From GWB1-37-8 sp964646925 (GTDB lineage: Bacteria; Patescibacteriota; Microgenomatia; Levybacterales; UBA12049): DNA of 58,743 nucleotides. Within the stretch, counting starts at the first letter, position 1; each line of letters starts with the position of its first letter. The position numbers and the translations under genes are program-made. The stretch covers positions 1-58,743 of the forward strand of contig CAZYIC010000001.1 in the NCBI GenBank assembly GCA_964646925.1, written 5' to 3'. Below the pieces are notes generated by a model, which saw only the letters and a program-made list of their open reading frames with translations, made no database searches and was not told the DNA's origin. Shown here piece by piece: positions 17,105 to 23,999 of this stretch.

Positions 17105-18337
17105 TTATAGAAATGCTTTTTTAATTCTTTCCAAGGTTTTTTCTTTCCCCAATATTTCCAACGACTCAGGAAGAGGCAATCCTTTTTCAAAACCCGTTGT
17201 AATTTTGTATAAAACACTTCCTTTTGCCTTGTGCTGAGTTAAAACTTCTTTCATCACAGAAAGAATTGCCTCTTTGTTCCAATTTTTAATTTCTGAAAAT
17301 TTTTCCCAAAGAGTCTTGGCAATAATTTCTTCCTCCCTGGACAGTTTCGGTGTTTTTGAAATAACCAAATTCCTAAACTCCCCAAGGGTCTTTATCCTGG
17401 TTTTGGCCAGATCAAGAATTTTATCTGCATTTTTTTCGCTTACTACATCCAACACCTCTTTATCATCTTTATAAAAATCAGCTATTTGAGTTTTGAGTTT
17501 TGAGTTTTGAGTTTGCCTTATGTATTCTCCATTCATCCACGTTAACTTCTGTAAATCAAAAATGGGGGCAACTGTTCCAACATCTTTCAATTCAAAAACC
17601 TCTATCAATTCTCGCAATGAAAGTATTTCTTTTCCCTTTGGATGGCTCCAGCCCAAAAGCGCCATAAAATTTAAAAGAGCTTCTTTCAAGTATCCGTCTT
17701 GCTTTAAACCCAGTACAGATTTTGCACCATGTCTTTTGGATAATTTTGTTTTGTCCGGTCCCAGAATAACGGGCAGATGAGCAAAGATAGGAAGATCCCA
17801 ACCAAAGGCTCTATAGAGTAAAATGTGTTTTGGTGTTGAAGAAATCCATTCGTCTCCGCGAATTACATGGGAGATATTCATCAGATGATCGTCTACTACG
17901 TTTGCCAAATGGTATGTTGGAAATCCGTCTGACTTAAGAATTACAAAGTCTTCAATAACATCGGTTTTAAAGGAGATTTTTTTATTTCCTATTGCATCTG
18001 TCCAAGATATTTCCCGATTGGCTGGAACCTTGAATCTTACTGCTCCTTCATCTTCATAAGCTGATCCTTTTTTCAAAAGAATCTCTACATGCTCTTTGTA
18101 AATATCTTTTCTTTCCGATTGCGTATACTCCTCATCCCACAGAATTCCCAACCAATTAAGAATTTCAAAAATTGCTTCTTTTGCCCCGGGAACAATTCTA
18201 GATTGATCTGTATCTTCAATACGAACTATAAATTTACCTTTTGTGTGTTTGGCAAAAAGATAATTAAAAAGCGCAGTTCTCGTATTTCCAATATGCGGAA
18301 TTCCTGTAGGACTTGGTGCAATTCTAACTCTAACCAT
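17105..18337 (-). CDS. gltX: Glutamyl-tRNA synthetase
   Basis: 410 residues from the ATG at 18337, chosen because MVRVRIAPSPTG is the family N-terminus and a promoter lies just upstream. The class I signature reads HIGN (15-18) instead of HIGH, and the KMSKS motif appears as KLSKR. The enzyme charges tRNA-Glu, and possibly tRNA-Gln if it is non-discriminating. It is shorter than the usual 460-490 residues, with a reduced anticodon-binding part. An AT-rich repeat inserted in frame (17488-17516) encodes QNSKLKTQ near residue 277. tRNA-Glu and tRNA-Gln are both in this window. Confidence 0.95.
   Translation of the reverse strand: MVRVRIAPSPTGIPHIGNTRTALFNYLFAKHTKGKFIVRIEDTDQSRIVPGAKEAIFEILNWLGILWDEEYTQSERKDIYKEHVEILLKKGSAYEDEGAVRFKVPANREISWTDAIGNKKISFKTDVIEDFVILKSDGFPTYHLANVVDDHLMNISHVIRGDEWISSTPKHILLYRAFGWDLPIFAHLPVILGPDKTKLSKRHGAKSVLGLKQDGYLKEALLNFMALLGWSHPKGKEILSLRELIEVFELKDVGTVAPIFDLQKLTWMNGEYIRQTQNSKLKTQIADFYKDDKEVLDVVSEKNADKILDLAKTRIKTLGEFRNLVISKTPKLSREEEIIAKTLWEKFSEIKNWNKEAILSVMKEVLTQHKAKGSVLYKITTGFEKGLPLPESLEILGKEKTLERIKKAFL
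17488..17516. repeat. In-frame TTGAGTTT tandem repeat inside gltX
   Basis: Four tandem copies of TTGAGTTT-like sequence. Read on the minus strand they encode Gln-Asn-Ser-Lys-Leu-Lys-Thr-Gln, between a family-conserved WMNGEYIR segment and IADFYKD. The frame is kept. Confidence 0.7.
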
Positions 18338-18344
18338 AATTGTA

Positions 18345-18373
18345 TTGATTGTACTTGAATTTTTCTTTATACT
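18345..18373 (+). promoter_or_regulatory. Promoter of the 18382 gene, overlapping the gltX promoter
   Basis: TTGATT (18345-18350), 17 bases, TATACT (18368-18373), then 8 bases to the ATG at 18382. It shares almost all of its DNA with the oppositely directed gltX promoter. Confidence 0.7.
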
Positions 18374-18376
18374 CAA
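18348..18376 (-). promoter_or_regulatory. gltX promoter, overlapping a divergent promoter
   Basis: On the minus strand TTGAGT (18376-18371), 17 bases, TACAAT (18353-18348), then 10 bases to the gltX ATG. RNA polymerase cannot occupy both this and the plus-strand promoter at once. Confidence 0.7.
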
Positions 18377-18381
18377 GGTAC

Positions 18382-19419
18382 ATGCCAACCTTAAGCAAAA
18401 CTACAGAGAAAACGAAACTAATTCTTAAATGGGGCGGAATTTCTTTAATTATATTTTTCCTTTCTCTAATAGTTTTAAAATTTATAACGATTATTAAAGA
18501 TAGCTTAACCCCGCCGCCTCCGCCTCAGGCTTCTTTTGGGAAATTGCCTCCGATTTCTTTTCCCAACCAATCGAAAAGAAATATTACTTATTCTATTGAC
18601 ACTATTTCGGGAGTTCTACCAAATTTTAGCGACCGGGCTAAAGTATACAGAATAAATATTGCAAAGCCGACTTTCCTTGCGCTTGATGAGGCTTCGGAAA
18701 AAGTTGCAAAAGTCGGATTCGCCTCTATTGGAACCCTGATTACGGAAGACGTATATCAATGGGTGGATCAAAATATTCCTCAAAGAAGGATAACGATGAA
18801 CATTTTTTCTCAGGATTTTACCCTGACATCGCCCTATCTCATAACCCCGTCTTTAGAGACTTTAAACAACTTTTCCGAGCGGGAAAACGCTATTAAATTA
18901 GCCGAATCATTTCTCTCGAGTATGTCTTTACTGCCCAATGATATAGATATGGAAAAAACAAAATCAAATCTTTACTCAATAGAGCAAAGTACGCTTAATC
19001 CTACATCCGATATTTCAAATGCGAAAATCGTAAAAGTGGATTTTTTTCAAAAAAATCTGGACGATATTCCAATCTATTATGAAAAAGGTTTAGCATCAAC
19101 CCTTAATTTTCTGATTGGCAGACAGAATAATCAATTAAAAGTATTCGAAGCTCACTTTTTCTATAAAAATGTTTCCGAAAACTCCTCTACCTATGCGATA
19201 AAATCTGCCTCTGAGGCTTATGAAGATCTAAAAAGCGGAAAAGCATATATCGCATCCATTCCCCAAGATACCGTTGAGGTTAATATCAGAAAAATCTTGT
19301 TGGGATATTATATGGGAGAAGGTCAGCAGGATTTTTTAATGCCGGTTATCGTCTTTGAAGGAGACAATGATTTTATCGCATATGTCTCCGCAGTTAAGGA
19401 TGAATGGATAGGTAATTAA
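18382..19419 (+). CDS. Membrane-anchored extracytoplasmic protein of unknown function
   Basis: 345 residues from the ATG at 18382, placed 8 bases after a good -10 box. A single transmembrane helix (about 16-40, ISLIIFFLSLIVLKFI) is followed by a proline-rich linker (TPPPPPQ) and about 290 extracytoplasmic residues rich in beta-strand-like and Asn/Ser sequence. No domain is recognised with certainty; the repeated alpha/beta pattern is vaguely like PepSY/YcdB-type domains. It is divergent from gltX and converges on DacA, overlapping its end by 26 bases. Neighbouring DacA suggests a cell-wall context, which is inference. Confidence 0.6.
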   Translation: MPTLSKTTEKTKLILKWGGISLIIFFLSLIVLKFITIIKDSLTPPPPPQASFGKLPPISFPNQSKRNITYSIDTISGVLPNFSDRAKVYRINIAKPTFLALDEASEKVAKVGFASIGTLITEDVYQWVDQNIPQRRITMNIFSQDFTLTSPYLITPSLETLNNFSERENAIKLAESFLSSMSLLPNDIDMEKTKSNLYSIEQSTLNPTSDISNAKIVKVDFFQKNLDDIPIYYEKGLASTLNFLIGRQNNQLKVFEAHFFYKNVSENSSTYAIKSASEAYEDLKSGKAYIASIPQDTVEVNIRKILLGYYMGEGQQDFLMPVIVFEGDNDFIAYVSAVKDEWIGN

Positions 19420-20371
19420 TATTTTCCGATATCGAATATAAAATTTTACTGGTATCCCAAAAGCGATCCTGACTGTCCATAACTACGATAATAAGAGTAT
19501 GTTTTCTGCCTTCATTATCAACTTCTGCCTTTGAAGTAACTAAAACCTGCCCTGCCTCATTGGTGTATCCTGTTTTTATGCCGTTTACTCCGTTCACTCC
19601 AAGTAATTTATTAAGATTATTAAGTAAATATTTATTTTTTCCTTTTATGTCCGATATTTCTATTGTTTTTGTTGCGACAATGTCTTTAAATATTTTATCT
19701 TCCAAAGCAAATGATGCTAATCTTGCCAGATCCAAAGGCGTTGTATAATCACGGCTGTCTTCCAATCCGATTGCATCCGCAAAATGAGTTTTTTCAAGAT
19801 GAAGCAATTGCGCTTTCTCATTCATTTTTCTTACAAATTCTTTTTCTTCTCCCGGATAATTCTGAGCCAGGGCCAAAGCCGCATCGTTTCCGGATGGAAG
19901 CAGCATTGAATATAAAATGTCCTCGAATAACAATTGTTCTCCAATTTTAAATCCCACATTAACTCCTTCAACATTCTCTGTTTTAATTTTAATAATATCT
20001 TTCATTTTGTAAAAATCCAAAGCAACCAATGCTGTCATGATTTTTGTTGTCGAAGCTAATGAGAATAAAAGATTTGGGTTTTTTGAAAAAAGTACTGCCT
20101 TGGAATCGCTATCCATTACAACTGCTGCTTTGGCAGATATATCCGGATTTATTTGTGTCTTAAAAACAGGATATTGTGTCTTTGAAGTCTTTAATGGGGA
20201 CTCTTTTATTTTTTTATCAAAGATATAATATCTTAAAAGTACATCTAAAAGAGCAAAACTAGCCAAAAAGAAAAGGCAAAACAGAACAAATACATGCAGC
20301 AAAAATCTTTTCTTCTTTTTGAGAAAATTAACGATTTTTTTTATCTTTATCAATTGCTGAAAGTCTTTCAT
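19394..20371 (-). CDS. D-alanyl-D-alanine carboxypeptidase (peptidase S11, DacA-like)
   Basis: 325 residues. An N-terminal anchor (about 23-44) is followed by the penicillin-binding fold with SxxK as STTK (107-110), SGN in LPSGNDAAL, and KTG in GIKTGYTNEAG. This matches low-molecular-weight PBPs (PBP5/6) that trim the terminal D-Ala of peptidoglycan stem peptides. The C-terminal amphipathic anchoring domain of PBP5 is absent; anchoring is N-terminal instead. The gene starts 44 bases inside the end of aspS, so the two are co-transcribed. Confidence 0.92.
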   Translation of the reverse strand: MKDFQQLIKIKKIVNFLKKKKRFLLHVFVLFCLFFLASFALLDVLLRYYIFDKKIKESPLKTSKTQYPVFKTQINPDISAKAAVVMDSDSKAVLFSKNPNLLFSLASTTKIMTALVALDFYKMKDIIKIKTENVEGVNVGFKIGEQLLFEDILYSMLLPSGNDAALALAQNYPGEEKEFVRKMNEKAQLLHLEKTHFADAIGLEDSRDYTTPLDLARLASFALEDKIFKDIVATKTIEISDIKGKNKYLLNNLNKLLGVNGVNGIKTGYTNEAGQVLVTSKAEVDNEGRKHTLIIVVMDSQDRFWDTSKILYSISENINYLSIHP

Positions 20372-21665
20372 CTACACGCTCCATGTCTCGGGGAAAAAGA
20401 CTCGCTTCCCTAACATTACTTAAATTAAGAAGTTTCATGGTAATTCTCTCCAGACCAAACGAGAATCCCCCTTCCGGAGGCATTCCATATTTAAACGCCA
20501 TCAAATACATCTCAAAACTTTTTGGATTCATTCCGCGATCTTTGATGGATTTTACAAGATCGCTATAGTCATGTCTTCTTTGGCTTCCGCTTAAAATCTC
20601 AAGTCCCTTGAATAACAAATCGTAGCTTAAGGAATATTCCGGATTTTTTGGATCTGGCATTGTATAAAAAGGTTTCGCCAGTGTAGGAAAATGGGTGATC
20701 GTCACAAAATCGCTTGCGTACTTTTCTTTTGCCCACTTGCATATATCAACTTCGTCTTGAGGAGCTAAATCTTTCTCTCTTCTTATATCTCTGCCAAATT
20801 CTTTAAATATAATCTCCTGTGCCTCACGAAGAGTAAGCCTTGGAATTTTTCCAAATGCAACTTCGACCTTGCAATAATTTTGAACGTATTTAAGCATCTT
20901 AACAGCGGTTGATTCCAAAAGGTCAAGCAATTCATCAAATTCAACAAATCCAAATTCACAATCCATTTGCGTTGTTTCCGCAAGATGACGGGTAGTAACA
21001 GAGGGCTCTGCTCTATAGGCATGGGCAATCGTCCAGACCCGTTCGAAAACCGGCACCATCATTTGTTTGTATAATTGAGGGCTTTGTGAAAGAAGCGTCT
21101 TGTGTCCATAATAGTCAACTGCAAAAAGCTCTGATCCTCCTTCAGTTGAGCTTGCGACAATTGTTGGTACAACTATTTCGGTGCAACCTAAATTCTCAGC
21201 TGTCTTCCTGAAGCCTTCAAGTACTTTTGATTGAACTTTGAAAATCTCCGAAATTTTTGAATGGCGAAGAGTTAACGAACGATTATCCAAAAGGGTCGGA
21301 AGCTCAAGATTGAGATCTCTTCCTCCCATATCAAAAGGCAAAGTCTCTGCTTTGGATAGGACAACAATTTCCTTAGCCTCAAGCTCGACGCTGCCGGCAG
21401 GCGAATTTTTGTCAACTGCATTTTCGGGTCTTTTTTTGACTTCTCCTGTTACTGCAACCACGAACTCAGACTTTAATTCCTTCGCAGATTCATATGCGCT
21501 TTCTGAAACTTTAGCATTAACCACTATTTGAAGAAAACCGGACCTATCTCTGAGGCTTAAAAATATCAGCTTACCATGATCGCGCCGTAAATGAATCCAG
21601 CCATTTACAATTACAGATTCACCTACATGGTCAACGGTTTCTGAGATTAATGTGCGGTTTGACAT
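20328..21665 (-). CDS. aspS: Aspartyl-tRNA synthetase, archaeal/eukaryal (AspS2) type
   Basis: 445 residues. An OB-fold anticodon domain (GWIHLRRDHGKLIFLSLRDR) leads into the class IIb catalytic core: SPQLYKQM, AYRAEPSVTTRHLAE (motif 2) and GLERITMKLLNLSNVREASL followed by FPRDMERV (motif 3). The long GAD insertion of bacterial AspRS (about 590 residues) is absent, so the type is archaeal/eukaryal. Enzymes of this type in organisms without AsnRS are often non-discriminating and feed GatCAB. A strong promoter and paired 18-base palindromic sites precede it. dacA overlaps its 3' end. Confidence 0.92.
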   Translation of the reverse strand: MSNRTLISETVDHVGESVIVNGWIHLRRDHGKLIFLSLRDRSGFLQIVVNAKVSESAYESAKELKSEFVVAVTGEVKKRPENAVDKNSPAGSVELEAKEIVVLSKAETLPFDMGGRDLNLELPTLLDNRSLTLRHSKISEIFKVQSKVLEGFRKTAENLGCTEIVVPTIVASSTEGGSELFAVDYYGHKTLLSQSPQLYKQMMVPVFERVWTIAHAYRAEPSVTTRHLAETTQMDCEFGFVEFDELLDLLESTAVKMLKYVQNYCKVEVAFGKIPRLTLREAQEIIFKEFGRDIRREKDLAPQDEVDICKWAKEKYASDFVTITHFPTLAKPFYTMPDPKNPEYSLSYDLLFKGLEILSGSQRRHDYSDLVKSIKDRGMNPKSFEMYLMAFKYGMPPEGGFSFGLERITMKLLNLSNVREASLFPRDMERVDERLSAIDKDKKNR

Positions 21666-21677
21666 TTGATAGTTATT

Positions 21678-21706
21678 ATTGTATATTAGTTTTTTGTCCT
21701 TGACAA
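21678..21706 (-). promoter_or_regulatory. aspS promoter
   Basis: On the minus strand TTGTCA (21706-21701), 17 bases, TACAAT (21683-21678), then 12 bases to the ATG. The -35 box abuts the first of two palindromic 18-base sites. Confidence 0.72.
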
Positions 21707-21707
21707 G

Positions 21708-21748
21708 TTGTAAGATAGATTACAAATATCTTGTAATCTAGCCTACAA
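21708..21748. promoter_or_regulatory. Two tandem 18-bp palindromic sites, candidate operator
   Basis: TTGTAAGATAGATTACAA (21708-21725) and TTGTAATCTAGCCTACAA (21731-21748) share TTGTAA-x2-TAG-x2-TACAA and start 23 bases apart. The central part, AGATTACAA-ATATC-TTGTAATCT, is itself a perfect inverted repeat. They lie directly upstream of the aspS -35 box in a divergent intergenic region, a typical repressor or activator position. Confidence 0.5.
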
Positions 21749-21813
21749 ATGTCAGATTGCCGTCAGCTACCTGTCAAGCCAAATCTCAATAAAATAGCTA
21801 TATTATATAATAT

Positions 21814-22140
21814 ATGGTAGAAAGAAATTTTGACCTTGGATTTCCACAAGGACCTAATGGGATAAGATTGGTTCCCGTTAAAGGCCAGATCGGCAAAACC
21901 GAGGAAATGGACACTACGACTCCTTATGGAAGAGCACAACAACTAGTAGACGAGCTTAGATTTATGGCTGGTACGCTAGGAACAAGTGTTTCATATCAAG
22001 CTACAACTCCTATTGTTCCCGGAAATAATAACTCAAAAAAAGATAATCAAAAAATTCGCAACGGAGGTCTTAGTCCTTTTTATGAAAGACAATACCGGGG
22101 TCCTCAAAAAGCAAAACTTCATCCCTTACGAAAATTTTAA
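21814..22140 (+). CDS. Small protein of unknown function
   Basis: 108 residues, hydrophilic, no membrane segment and no recognised domain. The start ATG lies 2 bases after a TATAAT and 9 bases after a TATATT box, so the mRNA would be leaderless. The N-terminal half is mixed; the C-terminal half (NNNSKKDNQKIRNGG, FYERQYRGPQKAKLHPLRKF) is basic and probably disordered, which would fit a nucleic-acid-binding or ribosome-associated protein, but that is a guess. Its end overlaps the end of recJ by 4 bases. The frame is kept over its full length and it has its own promoter, so I take it as real. Confidence 0.5.
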   Translation: MVERNFDLGFPQGPNGIRLVPVKGQIGKTEEMDTTTPYGRAQQLVDELRFMAGTLGTSVSYQATTPIVPGNNNSKKDNQKIRNGGLSPFYERQYRGPQKAKLHPLRKF

Positions 22141-23978
22141 AAAGATCTTAAATCCTTAATTTTCAATTGTAGTCTTTTGTTTCCATTCCCGCCTGCAAAT
22201 GCCTGAGCATTGCTCTGGCGGGCAGGCCATTCATTTTCGTCAATTGTATAAACAATATCAATCTTTTCGCCGGTTTTAATTTTAGAAAACATTTCCCCCA
22301 TCCCAAACCCAATTGCATCAAATACAGTATCGTCATTCTGAGGCACAGCCGAAGAATCTCTAGATCCTTCACTTCGTCCTGCGCCAGACGGTGCGGGACT
22401 TCGTTCAGGATGACACACTAATCGCATTTTTAGGTGCTTTCCTTCTGCGCCAACCATTCTTATCTCTTCAATCACAACGCCTTTACTTATAAATGTTGGC
22501 TCCGGATTTCCCATCCCAAAAGGAGCAAGTTTCTGCAAAGCTTCATACAAATTGACGTCAACGAAAGATAAAGGCAACTCACAATCAATCTTTAAGCTCC
22601 GGGTCAGCAAGTCTTCGTTAAGCATTAATTCCGCTTTTCTCTCCAAGGCTTTTTGAAGTTTTAGAAGTTTTATTGTCTCAACTGTAAATCCCGCTGCCAT
22701 CGGATGTCCTCCGGCATCCACCAAAAATTCTGAGGCGCTTCTGATAAATTCAATTATGTTAAATCCGCTCACAGACCTAGCCGATGCTTTGCTAAATTTT
22801 TTCCCAATTGAAACTACTATTGTAGGTCTATAGAATTCTTCAACCATTTTTCCGGCAACAAGACCGATAACCCCCTGCCCATAACTTTCATGAGAAATAA
22901 ATAGTAAATTCTTTAGCTTCTCTTTTTTCATTTTTACATAATCTTTCGCGTGCAAAACTGCCTGCATTGTTAAATCTTGTCTCTCCCTGTTCGTACTCCC
23001 TAGCAAACGGGCAAGATCTTCTGCTCTTTTTTTATTATTAGTGCAAATCAAACGCAAGCTATCCATTGCATATTCCAGTCTTCCCATTGCGTTAACACGG
23101 GGCGCAATTAGATGTCCTATTTCATAAACTCCGATTTTTTCTTTTTCCAAACCAGCTTCTTTGAAAAGCTCCAAAAGCCCTACCCGTTTTGTTTTCCTCA
23201 AAGCTTCCAAACCAAATTTTAATAATGTCCTGTTTGCGCCCTTCAAGGGAACCAAATCCGCAACCGTCGCAAGCGCTACCAACTCTAAATGTTTCTCGTT
23301 GTCATGCTGAACTTGCTCGCCTCGCTGCGAAGCGGGTTTCAGCGTCTCCTTTTTATTGAGCTGAAATGAATTCAGGATGACACAGGAGAAAAGCCAAGCG
23401 ACTCCGGTTCCGCACAACTTGGTCGTATGAACAATTGCAAGAGCCTTTGGTTTTGTTTTTGAAGGAACGTGGTGGTCGGTAATAATTACATCTATTCCCT
23501 GTCCGTTAGCAAAATCAACTGCCTTATTTGCAACAATCCCATTGTCTACGGTAATTATCAAACCGCAATTTTTAATTTTTAATTTTAAATTTTTAATTCC
23601 TGTCTCCGACAGGCCGTATCCTTCATCGATTCTATGTGGAATATACGGCATAACCTTTGCGCCAATTGAATTGAGGGTCTCCCAAAGAATCGCCGTGCCG
23701 CAAATTCCATCAACATCATAATCTCCAAAAACTACAATTTGTTCCTTGTTCTTAATTGCATTTTGAATCCTCGAAATTGCCTTATTTAATTGCTTTTTAT
23801 TAATTCCAACGCTATTAATATTTACATTTTCAATTTTTGGATGCAAAAACTCCTCAATCTCTCTTTTTGTCTTTATTCCCCGATTTTCTAGAATAATTTT
23901 TATTAGATCGTCTGTATTGAATTTTGCCTGCCCGCCGAAGCCTCGGCGAAGGAGGGAATTTTGAATTTTGAATTTCAC
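22137..23978 (-). CDS. recJ: Single-stranded-DNA exonuclease RecJ with repeat-derived insertions
   Basis: 613 residues from the GTG at 23978; longer frames would run over the divergent cca promoter. DHH-family motifs: VVFGDYDVDG (motif I), TDHHVPSK (motif III), NAMGRLEYA, then DHHA1 DAGGHPMAAGF and the OB domain. RecJ degrades single-stranded DNA 5'-3' in recombination and repair. At least five segments are dispersed repeats read in frame: the N-terminal LLRRGFGGQAK, NLKLKIKN, a VILNSFQLN stretch between CGTGVAWLF and LELVALATVAD, HPERSPAPSGAGRSEGSRD, and ARQSNAQAFAGGN near the end. Family motifs on both sides of each insert stay intact. Confidence 0.93.
   Translation of the reverse strand: MKFKIQNSLLRRGFGGQAKFNTDDLIKIILENRGIKTKREIEEFLHPKIENVNINSVGINKKQLNKAISRIQNAIKNKEQIVVFGDYDVDGICGTAILWETLNSIGAKVMPYIPHRIDEGYGLSETGIKNLKLKIKNCGLIITVDNGIVANKAVDFANGQGIDVIITDHHVPSKTKPKALAIVHTTKLCGTGVAWLFSCVILNSFQLNKKETLKPASQRGEQVQHDNEKHLELVALATVADLVPLKGANRTLLKFGLEALRKTKRVGLLELFKEAGLEKEKIGVYEIGHLIAPRVNAMGRLEYAMDSLRLICTNNKKRAEDLARLLGSTNRERQDLTMQAVLHAKDYVKMKKEKLKNLLFISHESYGQGVIGLVAGKMVEEFYRPTIVVSIGKKFSKASARSVSGFNIIEFIRSASEFLVDAGGHPMAAGFTVETIKLLKLQKALERKAELMLNEDLLTRSLKIDCELPLSFVDVNLYEALQKLAPFGMGNPEPTFISKGVVIEEIRMVGAEGKHLKMRLVCHPERSPAPSGAGRSEGSRDSSAVPQNDDTVFDAIGFGMGEMFSKIKTGEKIDIVYTIDENEWPARQSNAQAFAGGNGNKRLQLKIKDLRSF
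22188..22228. repeat. GC-rich palindrome (family 2) in frame near the recJ end
   Basis: CCCGCCTGCAAATGCC at one end and GGCGGGCAGGCC at the other can pair. On the minus strand it encodes the Ala/Gln/Asn/Gly-rich stretch WPARQSNAQAFAGGN in the RecJ OB domain. Confidence 0.7.
22332..22415. repeat. TCATCCTGA-type palindromic repeat (family 1) in frame in recJ
   Basis: Outer ends GTCATTCTGA and TTCAGGATGACA are inverted relative to each other, with inner palindromic parts. On the minus strand it is translated as CHPERSPAPSGAGRSEGSRD followed by SSAVPQNDD, placed between LKMRLV and FDAIGFGMGE of RecJ. Confidence 0.8.
23300..23382. repeat. TCATCCTGA-type palindromic repeat (family 1) in frame in recJ
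   Basis: Outer ends TGTCATGCTGAA and TTCAGGATGACA. On the minus strand it encodes VILNSFQLNKKETLKPASQR and then GEQVQHDN, inserted between two family-conserved blocks of RecJ without shifting frame. Confidence 0.8.
23926..23958. repeat. GC-rich palindrome (family 2) in frame at the recJ N-terminus
   Basis: GCCTGCCCGCCGAAGCC with CGGCGAAGGAGGG. On the minus strand it encodes LLRRGFGGQAK within the first 20 RecJ residues. Confidence 0.72.
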
Positions 23979-23985
23979 ACTGTGA

Positions 23986-23994
23986 TATACTATA
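23986..23994. promoter_or_regulatory. Shared divergent -10 core for recJ and cca
   Basis: TATACTATA carries TATACT on the plus strand (23986-23991, 8 bases before the cca ATG) and TATAGT on the minus strand (23994-23989, 10 bases before the recJ GTG). The two -10 boxes physically overlap, and both genes would be leaderless. No strong -35 box is seen for either. Confidence 0.5.
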
Positions 23995-23999
23995 TCAGG

